Made by a program: the position numbers and the translations under genes. From assembly GCA_902613275.1 (NCBI GenBank), contig CACMGM010000001.1, positions 62,001 to 126,000 on the forward strand: 64,000 nt of DNA. The letters run 5' to 3'. Shown here piece by piece: positions 39,112 to 47,914 of this stretch; positions within the stretch are counted from its first letter, which is position 1; each line of letters opens with the position of its first letter. Below the pieces are notes generated by a model that was not told the origin of the DNA, ran no database searches, and saw nothing but the letters and a program-made list of their open reading frames with translations. This DNA comes from an uncultured Alphaproteobacteria bacterium. GTDB taxonomy: Bacteria; Pseudomonadota; Alphaproteobacteria; HIMB59; GCA-002718135.

Positions 39112-41046
39112 GTGGCTAAAAAATCTACTTATAATGCTAAAGATATTGAAGTACTTGAGGGTCTTGAGCCAGTTCGTATAAGACCGGGTATGTATATTGG
39201 AAGCACAAATCAAGATGGTCTTCATCATTTAGTTAACGAAGTACTAGATAATAGTATAGATGAAGTTTTAGCTGGTCACGCTACCGATATAATTTTTCAA
39301 TATAAAAAAGATGGTTCGATAAAAATAAAAGATAATGGAAGAGGTATTCCTATTGATTTTCATCCAAAATATAAAAATAAAAGAGCACTTGAAGTAGTTT
39401 TAACTACACTTCACGCAGGTGGTAAATTTAACAGTAATGCTTACAAAACTTCTGGTGGATTACACGGGGTTGGGATTTCTGTTGTGAATGCATTAAGTTC
39501 TTTATTACAAGTTCAGGTATTCAAAGATGGAAAAGTGTATAGACAAGATTACTCAAAAGGAAAGGTTAAGACAAAAATAAAAATTGAAAAATGTAGCAAA
39601 AAATTAAAAGGTACAGAAATTTCTTTTATCCCAGATGAAAGCATATTTGAAGAAACACAATTTGTACCAAAAAAATTATATAATTTTATAAATATGAAAT
39701 CAGTATTAGTTGGAGGCACAACAATCAACTTTGAAATTGATAAAGAATTAATAAAAGATAAAACCCCTAACAAAAAAAGTTTTTTTTATAAAAAAGGAAT
39801 TGAAGATTATTTTCAATTAGAATACGCAAACAACTCTAAATTATTTGAAAAAAATTTTTTATTAAAATCAAAAATTAAAGATAATGAAAATTTTGAAACT
39901 TTAATTTCATTTAATACAAATGAAAATTCGAGTTTAATGTCATATTGTAACACTATTGAAACACCAGATGGCGGCTCTCATGAAAATGGCATTCGTAATG
40001 GAATTCTAAAAGCTATAAAACTTTATGGCCAAAAAAATCAATTCTCAAAAATCAGTAATATCAATCACAGTGATATTTTTGATTACTCTAACGTTATTAT
40101 TTCAATCTTTATAAATAATCCAAGTTTTGAAGGTCAAACTAAAAAGAGAATAATAATGCCAAATTTACAAAAAGAAATTGAAACAAAAACACAACAAGAA
40201 TTTTTATTATGGTTAAATGCTAATAAGAAAAATTCAAAAATACTTTTAGATAATTTAATTGAAAGAGCTCTTCAAAGAACTGATTTATCAAAAATTAAAG
40301 AGTTAGATAGAAAAAGTATTAAAGAAAGAAATCGTCTTCCAGGTAAGTTAGTAGATTGTTCGAGTAAATCAATAAAAGATTCTGAAATATTTATTGTTGA
40401 AGGCGACAGTGCTGGAGGTTCTGCCAAGCAAGCAAGAAATAGAGAATTTCAAGCAATACTTCCTTTAAGGGGGAAAATATTAAATGTTTATAATGTTGGG
40501 CTATCTAAAATTGCTGATAACAATGAAATACAAAATCTTATTCAATCTTTAGGTTGTGGTATTGGAAAAAACTTTGAAATTTCAAAACTTCGATATGAGA
40601 AAATAATTTTAATGACTGATGCGGACGTAGATGGTTCACATATTGCAACTCTACTTATTACTTTTTTTTATAAATATATGAAAAGTTTAATTGATGAAAA
40701 TAAACTATATCTAGCAATGCCTCCTTTATTTAAAATTTATAACAAAAATAAATCTTTTTACGCATATGATGAAAAAGAGAAAGATAAATTAATTGAAAAA
40801 GAATTTAAGTCTGACAATTATAACATTACAAGATTTAAAGGTTTGGGTGAAATGCCAGCTAATCAATTGAAAGAGACTACAATGGATCAAAACAAAAGAA
40901 ATCTAATATTGATTAACTCTGAAAAAGTTAAGAAAGATATGAAGAATACCGAAAGTTTATTCGAAACCTTAATGGGAAAACAAGCAGAGTTACGTTTTAA
41001 ATTTATTCAAAATAATGCTAACTTCATTAAAAATTTAGACGTCTAA
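39112..41046 (+). CDS. parE: DNA topoisomerase IV subunit B
   Basis: ATPase subunit of topoisomerase IV, which decatenates daughter chromosomes. The 644 residues have a GHKL ATPase domain with RIRPGMYIGS and the Bergerat motifs DNGRGIP and GGLHGVGISVVNAL. The TOPRIM domain has EGDSAGGSAKQARNREFQ and TDADVDGSHI. The length, and the NLIQSLGCGIGKNFEI stretch, fit alphaproteobacterial ParE rather than the longer GyrB. The start is GTG at 39112. It is separated from glnA by a terminator and followed by glpK after 3 nt. Confidence 0.9.
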   Translation: MAKKSTYNAKDIEVLEGLEPVRIRPGMYIGSTNQDGLHHLVNEVLDNSIDEVLAGHATDIIFQYKKDGSIKIKDNGRGIPIDFHPKYKNKRALEVVLTTLHAGGKFNSNAYKTSGGLHGVGISVVNALSSLLQVQVFKDGKVYRQDYSKGKVKTKIKIEKCSKKLKGTEISFIPDESIFEETQFVPKKLYNFINMKSVLVGGTTINFEIDKELIKDKTPNKKSFFYKKGIEDYFQLEYANNSKLFEKNFLLKSKIKDNENFETLISFNTNENSSLMSYCNTIETPDGGSHENGIRNGILKAIKLYGQKNQFSKISNINHSDIFDYSNVIISIFINNPSFEGQTKKRIIMPNLQKEIETKTQQEFLLWLNANKKNSKILLDNLIERALQRTDLSKIKELDRKSIKERNRLPGKLVDCSSKSIKDSEIFIVEGDSAGGSAKQARNREFQAILPLRGKILNVYNVGLSKIADNNEIQNLIQSLGCGIGKNFEISKLRYEKIILMTDADVDGSHIATLLITFFYKYMKSLIDENKLYLAMPPLFKIYNKNKSFYAYDEKEKDKLIEKEFKSDNYNITRFKGLGEMPANQLKETTMDQNKRNLILINSEKVKKDMKNTESLFETLMGKQAELRFKFIQNNANFIKNLDV

Positions 41047-41049
41047 TTT

Positions 41050-42531
41050 ATGAAAAAATATTTTTTGGTAATAGATCAAGGAACAACAAGTTCAAGAATT
41101 GTACTGTATAATAAAAAATTTGAAATATTCGATATTGTCCAAAAAGAATTTAAACAATATTTTCCCAATGAAGGATGGGTAGAACATAATGCAACAGAAA
41201 TTTGGGATGATGTTAGAAATTTAATTTCAAAAATATTAAGAAAAAATAAGTTAAATTCAAAAAATATAATTTCAATTGGAATTACCAATCAAAGAGAAAC
41301 AACAGTTTTGTGGAATAAGAAAAATGGGAAACCAGTTTATAGAGCAATAGTCTGGCAAGATAGAAGAACAGCTAATCTTTGTGAAAATTTAAAAAGAAAA
41401 GGGATTGATAAAAAAATTCAAAGAATAACTGGTCTAGAGCTTGATCCATATTTTTCAGCTACTAAAATTAAATGGATTATTGATAATGTTAAGGAAGTAA
41501 ATAAGAATTTAAAAAATAATAATTTACTTTTCGGAACAATAGACACCTGGCTATTATGGAAATTAACCAAGGGAAAATCTCACCTAACAGATATATCAAA
41601 TGCCTCAAGAACCATGATTTTTGATTCTGAAAAAGAGCAGTGGTCTGACAAAATTTTAAAAATATTTAATATTCCAAAAAATATCTTACCAACTGTAGTT
41701 GAAAATGCATATGATTTTGGCTGTACTAAATTATTTGGTGATTCAATACCAATTGGAGGCATGGCTGGAGACCAACAGTCAGCATCAATTGGTCAAGCTT
41801 GTTTTAAAAAAGGGCAATCAAAAAGTACATATGGTACAGGCTGTTTTCTTCTTATGAATATTGGAGAAAAATTTAAATTATCTAAAAATAGATTACTAAC
41901 AACTGTTGCTTTTAAAATAAATGGTAAAAAAATGTTTTGCTATGAAGGAAGTATTTTCGTAGCAGGCTCTGCTATACAATGGCTTCGCGATAATTTAACA
42001 TTTATAAAAGACTCTAGTGAAACTGATAAATTGTATAAAAAAGCTAATAAAGATGAAAGTTTATTTTTTGTCCCAGCCTTAACTGGACTTGGGGCACCAT
42101 ATTGGAACCCTAATGCAAGAGGAACATTTTTTGGCATCACTAGAAATACGTCTAAAGAAGATATCATCAAAGCAACTTTGGACAGCCTATCTTTTCAAAC
42201 TTATGAATTAATTGAGTGTATGGAAAAAGATTCTAAGACAAAGATTAGTGAAATTAGAGTTGATGGAGGTATGGTTAAAAATAATAGCTTTCTACAAAGT
42301 TTAGCAAATATTTCTCAAATTAAAATTATTAGACCAAGTAATGTTGAGACTACTTCACTTGGCGCAGCATATCTTGCAGCAATTCAATCTGGATATTTAA
42401 AAAATACAAGCCAAATAAGTAAACTTTGGAAAAAAGATAAAACAGTAAAAGCAAATATTAACAAATCCATTTCAACTTCTAGTATTAGTAAGTGGAAATC
42501 AATTATAAATGTAGTCAATAATTTTTATTAA
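41050..42531 (+). CDS. glpK: glycerol kinase
   Basis: FGGY-family kinase phosphorylating glycerol to sn-glycerol 3-phosphate. The 493 residues carry the N-terminal DQGTTSSRIVLYN (about 8-20), GITNQRETTVLWN (about 77-89), the IVWQDRRTA substrate region, IDTWLLWKL, GDQQSA and a C-terminal RVDGGMVKNNSFLQ and TSLGAAYLAA. No glycerol transporter or glycerol-3-phosphate dehydrogenase is adjacent. It follows parE by 3 nt, so is probably cotranscribed, and its end overlaps the convergent amidotransferase by 17 nt. Confidence 0.95.
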   Translation: MKKYFLVIDQGTTSSRIVLYNKKFEIFDIVQKEFKQYFPNEGWVEHNATEIWDDVRNLISKILRKNKLNSKNIISIGITNQRETTVLWNKKNGKPVYRAIVWQDRRTANLCENLKRKGIDKKIQRITGLELDPYFSATKIKWIIDNVKEVNKNLKNNNLLFGTIDTWLLWKLTKGKSHLTDISNASRTMIFDSEKEQWSDKILKIFNIPKNILPTVVENAYDFGCTKLFGDSIPIGGMAGDQQSASIGQACFKKGQSKSTYGTGCFLLMNIGEKFKLSKNRLLTTVAFKINGKKMFCYEGSIFVAGSAIQWLRDNLTFIKDSSETDKLYKKANKDESLFFVPALTGLGAPYWNPNARGTFFGITRNTSKEDIIKATLDSLSFQTYELIECMEKDSKTKISEIRVDGGMVKNNSFLQSLANISQIKIIRPSNVETTSLGAAYLAAIQSGYLKNTSQISKLWKKDKTVKANINKSISTSSISKWKSIINVVNNFY

Positions 42532-43336
42532 GATTTAACCAATTTGAAAGTTCTAAAGAATGGATTTCTTCATCAACTACATCGTCATATATATGTAATT
42601 TTTTTTTCTCAAGATTATCAGGGTTTTGTAAAATCATTTTTTCGTTTTCAAATTCTGATAAATTTTCATATACTTTTTGTTCCAACAAAATATCTTTTCT
42701 CATTTCCATAAGTCCGGCCATCCATTTTGAATTAAATTCTGGATGGTATTGCACTGCCCAAACACTTGATTGATTTACTTCAAAGCTTATAGATTGGAAT
42801 TGACTGATCTTATTTGAGGCTAGTACCTTAGTTTCTTTTGGAAGCTTTTCTGCTTCATCATAATGCCAACAGAGTGCATTAAATGATTTTTTTTTGTTTT
42901 TATACATAGGATGAATTTCACCATCTTGATTTAATGTAATATTTTTAGCTAAAACTGCTTCAAGGCCATTTGGATTTTTTCTTACTTTACCTCCTGCGGC
43001 AGTTATTAAAACCTGAAGCCCCCAACAACTACCAAATATTTTATTCTTTTTTTTAAATAATTCTTTAGCTAAATCTATTTGATTAGTTATGGACTTTGTT
43101 ATGTTATATATATTAAGTAAGCTTCCTGTCCAAGCAACCGCTTCGAAATCGTCAAGACTTATGCCTAAAGGAAGATAATTATTATGAACAGCAGGATGAA
43201 TTGTTGTAATATTGATAGTTGAACTAGAATATTTTTTTAAAATTTTTTCATATACTTGAAATTGAGTATCCATACCCAATTTTGTATATCGATCAGAAGC
43301 TTCTTTTTCATTTCCATCGACTAATAATATGTTCAT
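42515..43336 (-). CDS. class I glutamine amidotransferase-like protein
   Basis: A 273-residue protein resembling the stand-alone GMP-synthase-like amidotransferase family. The catalytic Cys is in FGSCWGLQV (about 100-108) and the His-Glu pair in QYHPEF (about 195-200). Class I GATases release ammonia from glutamine or hydrolyse gamma-glutamyl bonds. No synthetase partner is fused or adjacent, so the substrate is unknown; gamma-glutamyl hydrolysis is one possibility. It shares a 43-nt divergent promoter region with the IolE-like gene. Its 3' end overlaps glpK on the opposite strand. Confidence 0.8.
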   Translation of the reverse strand: MNILLVDGNEKEASDRYTKLGMDTQFQVYEKILKKYSSSTINITTIHPAVHNNYLPLGISLDDFEAVAWTGSLLNIYNITKSITNQIDLAKELFKKKNKIFGSCWGLQVLITAAGGKVRKNPNGLEAVLAKNITLNQDGEIHPMYKNKKKSFNALCWHYDEAEKLPKETKVLASNKISQFQSISFEVNQSSVWAVQYHPEFNSKWMAGLMEMRKDILLEQKVYENLSEFENEKMILQNPDNLEKKKLHIYDDVVDEEIHSLELSNWLNLNKNY

Positions 43337-43379
43337 ATTTATCTTTATTTTTCATCTATCATGAAATATGTAAAACTTC

Positions 43380-44273
43380 ATGAAAATTAAACTTGGTATC
43401 GCGCCTATTGCCTGGAGCAATGATGATATGCCAGAACTAGGAGGTGACACTCCTATTGAAAAATGTTTAGAGGATGCAACCACATCTGGATTTTCAGGTA
43501 TTGAATTAGGTGGAAAATTTCCGAGAAATCCTGGAATAACAAAATATCTTTTAGAAAAATTTAATTTAAAAATGCCAGGTGGTTGGTATGGCGCAATGCT
43601 TAGAGAAAGAAGTGTAAAAGAAGAATGGATAGCACTTCAAGATCATTTAAATTTATTAAAGTTAATTAATGCGGATGTTTTTGTTTTTGCTGATGTATCT
43701 GGTTCAATCCAAGGCGATCAATCAAAAGCTCTTAGTAAAAGACCAATACTTGAAAAAGATGAATGGGATAGTTATTGCAAAAAAATCAGTGAATTATCTG
43801 ATATGCTGATGGATGAAGGAATGCCAATGTCGTATCATGAGCATATGGGAACTATTATACAGTCCGAGGAAGATGTAGATCGATTTATGGATATGACAAA
43901 TCAAAATACATTTTTGCTTTACGATACTGGACACTTAATGTTTGCAGAAGCAAATTACGAAAGAGTATTAAAAAATTATATTTCTCGAATTAACCATGTT
44001 CATTGTAAAGATATTAGAAAAGATGTTTTTTTAAAATCTATTAAAGATGACTTAAGTTTTAGAGAGTCTTTTTTAGATGGTGTTTTCACTGTTCCAGGAG
44101 ATGGTTTCATTGATTACGATCCATTAATTAAGATATTATATGAGGCAAAATATCAGGAATGGTTAATTATTGAAGCTGAGCAGGATCCTAAAAAAGCAAA
44201 CCCTCTTGAATATGCAAAATTAGGACATAACTACCTGCATAATATAATAACAAAAAATGGGTATATTCTTTAA
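43380..44273 (+). CDS. iolE: IolE-like sugar phosphate isomerase/epimerase (probable inosose dehydratase)
   Basis: TIM-barrel protein of the xylose-isomerase-like family, 297 residues. It resembles myo-inosose-2 dehydratase, which dehydrates 2-keto-myo-inositol. IolE-type motifs are IAPIAWSNDDMPELGGDTP (about 7-25), GFSGIELGGKFPRN, SYHEHMGT, LLYDTGHLMFAE, HVHCKDIRKDVF and FTVPGDGFIDY. No other iol gene is in the window, so it may act with a pathway encoded elsewhere or on another keto-cyclitol or keto-sugar. Its 3' end overlaps the cytochrome c' gene by 17 nt. Confidence 0.8.
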   Translation: MKIKLGIAPIAWSNDDMPELGGDTPIEKCLEDATTSGFSGIELGGKFPRNPGITKYLLEKFNLKMPGGWYGAMLRERSVKEEWIALQDHLNLLKLINADVFVFADVSGSIQGDQSKALSKRPILEKDEWDSYCKKISELSDMLMDEGMPMSYHEHMGTIIQSEEDVDRFMDMTNQNTFLLYDTGHLMFAEANYERVLKNYISRINHVHCKDIRKDVFLKSIKDDLSFRESFLDGVFTVPGDGFIDYDPLIKILYEAKYQEWLIIEAEQDPKKANPLEYAKLGHNYLHNIITKNGYIL

Positions 44274-44706
44274 AATAACAATAAGTACTTTAATTTCATT
44301 CATTCCTTTATATGTTCTAGCTCACAAAGTAAATTTAGAGTTCAAATCGTTAGAAAAGATTGTTAACGAAAGAATGGCATTAATGCAAAAAATTAAAAGC
44401 ACATCATCGAAACTTTACAGATTAATAAATTCAGATCAATATGAGGAAATGTTAGAGCTTAATGAAACTCTTCTTCACTCAGCATCTGAATTTAAATATT
44501 TTTATCCTGAAAATAGTCAAGCAGAAGGAGCTAGTGATAATATTTGGAGTGATCGTGAGACATTTAATGAATATAACCAAAACTTTGTAGATGATATCGA
44601 AATGATATCTTTAAGTATAGAATTAGAAGATAAAGAGATGATAAGTGATGCTATTAAAGTAATGGCTGCAAATTGCAGCACTTGTCATAAAAAATTTAGA
44701 AATTAA
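44257..44706 (+). CDS. cytochrome c'-like protein
   Basis: 149 residues with an N-terminal signal peptide (about 1-22, probable cleavage after VLA), so it is exported to the periplasm. The remainder is helical and ends with a single heme-binding motif CSTCH followed by KKFRN. That is the C-terminal heme placement of cytochrome c' four-helix bundles. Family members bind NO or serve as electron carriers of unclear role. The gene begins 17 nt inside iolE, so the two are coupled although the functional link is not obvious. It converges on the ABC permease genes. Confidence 0.82.
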   Translation: MGIFFKITISTLISFIPLYVLAHKVNLEFKSLEKIVNERMALMQKIKSTSSKLYRLINSDQYEEMLELNETLLHSASEFKYFYPENSQAEGASDNIWSDRETFNEYNQNFVDDIEMISLSIELEDKEMISDAIKVMAANCSTCHKKFRN

Positions 44707-45413
44707 TTATTTAATCTTAAGTGTGGATTATATTTCCATTCTAAATATTTAACAAACTGAACCATTAGAAAATTTAAAAAAAGATAAAGAATTCCTGCAG
44801 CAATAAATGCTTCAACAGGTGCAAATGTTTTAGCCATTATCTTTCTAGCAATACCTGTCATTTCCATGTAGGTTGTCAAACTAACTAAAGAGGTTGCTTT
44901 AACCATTAGTATTAATTCATTACCGTAAGACGGTAGAACTTTTCGTATAGCTATAGGTAGAATAATTTTTCTTAAAAGTAAAAATTTTCCAAACCCAAGA
45001 GATAGGCCTGATTCAACCTGACTTTTCTCAATTGATTGAATACCACCTCGAAAAATTTCTGCTCCATATGCAACAGTATTAATTGTAAGTGCTATTACTC
45101 CGCACCAAAAAGGTTCTTTCAATGCGTACCATAAAAAACTTTCTCGAATAAATTTTACTGAACCTAAACCAAAATAAATTAAATATATTTGAACAAGTAA
45201 AGGGGTTCCTCTAATGACAAAAATATAACTAGCAATTGTTCTTGATAATAATGCAATTTTAGAAACTCTTCCTAGAGCAAATAATAATGCTAAAACAAAA
45301 CCAACTGGTAATGAAATTAATAATAATAAAATTGTATTATCTAAACCAGATAGGACCAAAAAGAAATTTTTATAAATTAGAGAATTTTGAATACTATTTA
45401 AAAATTCAATCAT
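44703..45413 (-). CDS. polar amino acid ABC transporter permease (HisM/ArtM type)
   Basis: 236-residue inner-membrane permease of the His/Glu/Gln/Arg/opine family with about five helices. The cytoplasmic EAA-type loop (VESGLSLGFGKFLLLRKIIL, about 134-153) contacts the ATPase. It overlaps the partner permease by 4 nt. No ATP-binding subunit or periplasmic binding protein lies in the window, so those must be elsewhere. The substrate cannot be assigned beyond a polar or basic amino acid. Confidence 0.87.
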   Translation of the reverse strand: MIEFLNSIQNSLIYKNFFLVLSGLDNTILLLLISLPVGFVLALLFALGRVSKIALLSRTIASYIFVIRGTPLLVQIYLIYFGLGSVKFIRESFLWYALKEPFWCGVIALTINTVAYGAEIFRGGIQSIEKSQVESGLSLGFGKFLLLRKIILPIAIRKVLPSYGNELILMVKATSLVSLTTYMEMTGIARKIMAKTFAPVEAFIAAGILYLFLNFLMVQFVKYLEWKYNPHLRLNN

Positions 45414-46117
45414 GTCGAAAATCCTTTTGAATAATTTAATTCTAACGTTTTAAAAACCCTGCCAGAGATTGTTGTTAAACATAAATATAATATTGCGGCT
45501 GTTATTAAGAAAGTTAAAGGTGAATGCTCAACGTTAGAAGATATTCTAGATTGACGCATAATTTCAACAAGACCAGTTACGGAAATGAGCGAAGTATCTT
45601 TAAGAGTTATTTGCCATACATTCCCTATTCCCGGTAAGGCATGTCTAATAACTTGAGGTGAAATAACTTTAAAAAAAATACTAAATTTATTCATACCCAG
45701 TGCTCTTGCAGCTTCTATTTGACCCTTAGATATAGCCAAATAAGAAGCTCTTAAAACTTCACTCGAATATGTAGCTGATATTACTGCAATGGCAATTGTC
45801 GCAATTGTAAGTGCGTTTAGTTCTATATATTTATTATATCCAAATACTTTAGCTATACTCATAACAACAGCATTACCGCCAAAGAAAATTAGATAAATAA
45901 CTAATAATTCAGGAACACCTCTTATTACTGTCGTATAAAAATTTGCAATAAATCTTGTTATTCTGTTTTGTATTATCTTTGCCCAAACTGTAATAATTGC
46001 TAAAAAAAGACCCAACCCCATTGATAAAACGCTTACTAGTAGAGTCATGAGTGTTGCAATAAGAAATTCATCGCCCCAACCTGCATCTCCAAATACAAGC
46101 TTATCAAATTTAAACAT
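45410..46117 (-). CDS. polar amino acid ABC transporter permease (HisQ/ArtQ type)
   Basis: 235-residue partner permease. It has about five membrane helices, TVIRGVPELLVIYLIFF in the first half and the EAA loop GQIEAARALGMNKFSIFFKV (about 152-171). The pair would form the heterodimeric channel of an amino-acid importer. It overlaps the downstream permease by 4 nt. Upstream lies an unrelated glycosyltransferase rather than the usual binding protein, so the operon is split compared with typical His/Arg/opine systems. Confidence 0.87.
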   Translation of the reverse strand: MFKFDKLVFGDAGWGDEFLIATLMTLLVSVLSMGLGLFLAIITVWAKIIQNRITRFIANFYTTVIRGVPELLVIYLIFFGGNAVVMSIAKVFGYNKYIELNALTIATIAIAVISATYSSEVLRASYLAISKGQIEAARALGMNKFSIFFKVISPQVIRHALPGIGNVWQITLKDTSLISVTGLVEIMRQSRISSNVEHSPLTFLITAAILYLCLTTISGRVFKTLELNYSKGFST

Positions 46118-46176
46118 ATAAAACTAAACAAGTAATGATGAAAAATATACTTGTCTACCTTCTAATGTATGAAATT

Positions 46177-47151
46177 TTAAATCAGAACTTTTTCTATTTC
46201 TTCAATCACTCTAGAGACAGGTATTTTATTGATATTTTTTGAGTTAAAATCACTTGAAGATATAGAAAATAGATTTGGATTTTCAGGAGTAAATTTTGTA
46301 GAATCTTTTGGACCAAAGAGTTTAATTAATGGGCAATATCCAGTGGACAACATATGACTAACACCACTATCGTTCGATATGGCTAATTGTAAATATTTTG
46401 TGGTAGCCATAATAATTTCTATATTTTGAAATCCAGTAATATGATCCTCGATAAATATTGAGTGAGGAAAGATATTTTTTAATTTTTCTTTTAAATAAAG
46501 TTCATCAGGTCCAATAAAAAAAACTATAGTCTTATTATTTACTTGAAGATAGTTACATAACTCGATGTATTTTTCTAAAGACCAAATCTTATTTTTTTCA
46601 CCTGCACCAGGTGCAATTCCTACATAGCTTTTATGTTTTAATAAAATATTACTTATTATTCCTTCGAGATTTTCACTTATTGGAATTTTAAAATCACTTC
46701 TATTTTTTTTAGAAACTAATAAATCTAATAAATCTAAAATGTAGTTTAAGTAATACTTTCTTTTCTTGTTGCTTTTAATTTTTTTAGAAGAAAAAAAACC
46801 ATTAGCTGATCCAGAGATAAAATTTTTATGCTTGATTCGTTTTAATGCTATAGTTCTTATTACTGATTTTTGTGTATCTAAAATATAATCAAAAAAATCA
46901 TTCTCTAAATTATATTTTTTTGATATTTTATTCCAAAAAAATGGACTAAGATCTGCTTGATCAAGAATCTCATCAATATAATTACTTGCAATGAATTTAA
47001 GAGTACTTGAATAAACAGTTTTACCCTTATTAGTAAGCCAATATAATTTATAGTCTGGAAGTCTTGATTTAATTTCGTGAAGAAGTTGTAATTTAATTAT
47101 TCCATCTCCAATTTTTTCACCATTTGAAAAAACTAAAATTTTTTTAGTCAT
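46177..47151 (-). CDS. glycosyltransferase family 9 (heptosyltransferase-like)
   Basis: GT9 enzymes transfer heptose or similar sugars to lipopolysaccharide core at the cytoplasmic face. From the ATG at 47151 the protein has 324 residues. It begins MTKKILVFSNGEKIGDGIIK, matching the N-terminal FGxxGD-type motif. The C-terminal half has the donor-site pattern GIAPGAGEKNKIWSLEKYIEL and AISNDSGVSHMLSTGYCPLIKLFGP split over residues about 180-290. An upstream in-frame GTG at 47169 is possible. Acceptor and donor are unknown. Confidence 0.78.
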   Translation of the reverse strand: MTKKILVFSNGEKIGDGIIKLQLLHEIKSRLPDYKLYWLTNKGKTVYSSTLKFIASNYIDEILDQADLSPFFWNKISKKYNLENDFFDYILDTQKSVIRTIALKRIKHKNFISGSANGFFSSKKIKSNKKRKYYLNYILDLLDLLVSKKNRSDFKIPISENLEGIISNILLKHKSYVGIAPGAGEKNKIWSLEKYIELCNYLQVNNKTIVFFIGPDELYLKEKLKNIFPHSIFIEDHITGFQNIEIIMATTKYLQLAISNDSGVSHMLSTGYCPLIKLFGPKDSTKFTPENPNLFSISSSDFNSKNINKIPVSRVIEEIEKVLI

Positions 47152-47340
47152 ATTAGAACACTTTAACACAAATTTTTTAAGAGTCTAATTTTGAAGAATT
47201 GTAGGATTAAATAGCGTAAATAAAACAAAACATTTCGAGTGTGATAAAAGGTAACATTTACGACCTAATTAATTAACCAAAAATTATCAAAACTTAGACT
47301 TTTCTCTAATAAAAGCTGTGTAGTTTATCTTTGCAAAAGA

Positions 47341-47365
47341 AAAAAAAGTTACTTTCAAAAAAAGT
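47341..47365 (-). terminator. weak terminator-like hairpin after tRNA-Phe
   Basis: On the minus strand ACTTT pairs with AAAGT around a short T-rich loop and is followed by AACTTTTTTTC. It lies about 10 nt past the tRNA 3' end. The remaining sequence to the glycosyltransferase (47170-47340) is A/T-rich with no gene I can support. Confidence 0.4.
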
Positions 47366-47373
47366 AAAAAAAG

Positions 47374-47449
<76 letters not shown>

Positions 47450-47501
47450 ACAAGGCATCAGATAAAGTATTTATAATTAAATTCAATTAAAAATAGAATA
47501 A

Positions 47502-47681
47502 TTAATCAGATTTTATTTGCAGCCCATGTTCATCAGTGAGCCATTTCATCAAATCAAGGCTAGCACATTTTTTTGAACAAAAAGGTATAAATGGCTCCCT
47601 AGAAACCTTTTTACATGTTGGGCATTTAGATTTTTTTTTTAAAGAAATGATATTATTTTTTTTAGATTTTTTTATTTCCAT
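47502..47681 (-). CDS. yacG: DNA gyrase inhibitor YacG-like zinc protein
   Basis: A 59-residue protein. It has a CPTC pair at residues 20-23 and FCSKKC at 34-39, followed by the family signature SLDLMKWL (41-48). The four cysteines bind one zinc, and E. coli YacG inhibits DNA gyrase. A Lys-rich N-terminal tail of about 19 residues precedes the zinc domain. It overlaps infA by 10 nt, so it is translated from the same message. The place between infA and tRNA-Phe supports the call. Confidence 0.9.
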   Translation of the reverse strand: MEIKKSKKNNIISLKKKSKCPTCKKVSREPFIPFCSKKCASLDLMKWLTDEHGLQIKSD

Positions 47682-47890
47682 CTAAAAGTAATTCTGCCTT
47701 TTGTTAAATCATAAGGTGTCATTTCTACTGTAACTTTATCACCAGCTAATACTCTTATTCTATTTTTTCTCATTTTACCTGATGAATGAGCTAGAATTTC
47801 ATGATCATTTTCTAATTTTACTTTAAACATTGCATTTGGAAGAAGTTCTAATACAACTCCCTGAAATTCAATCGATCCTTCTTTTGGCAT
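47672..47890 (-). CDS. infA: translation initiation factor IF-1
   Basis: 72-residue OB-fold factor that blocks the ribosomal A site during initiation. It shows [22 protein letters not shown] and the [25 protein letters not shown] region split over 38-63, ending GRITFRWK. It starts 24 nt after hisD. Length and sequence are standard. The first residues are KEGS where many relatives have KEEL or similar, a trivial change. Confidence 0.96.
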   Translation of the reverse strand: MPKEGSIEFQGVVLELLPNAMFKVKLENDHEILAHSSGKMRKNRIRVLAGDKVTVEMTPYDLTKGRITFRWK

Positions 47891-47914
47891 ATTTTTATAA
47901 GCTTATAGTAAATA

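Noticed and set aside
47170..47340. Possible small RNA or short gene in the gap between tRNA-Phe and the glycosyltransferase
   Set aside because: No open frame with a plausible start, no strong inverted repeat and no known RNA motif; it is only A/T-rich upstream sequence.
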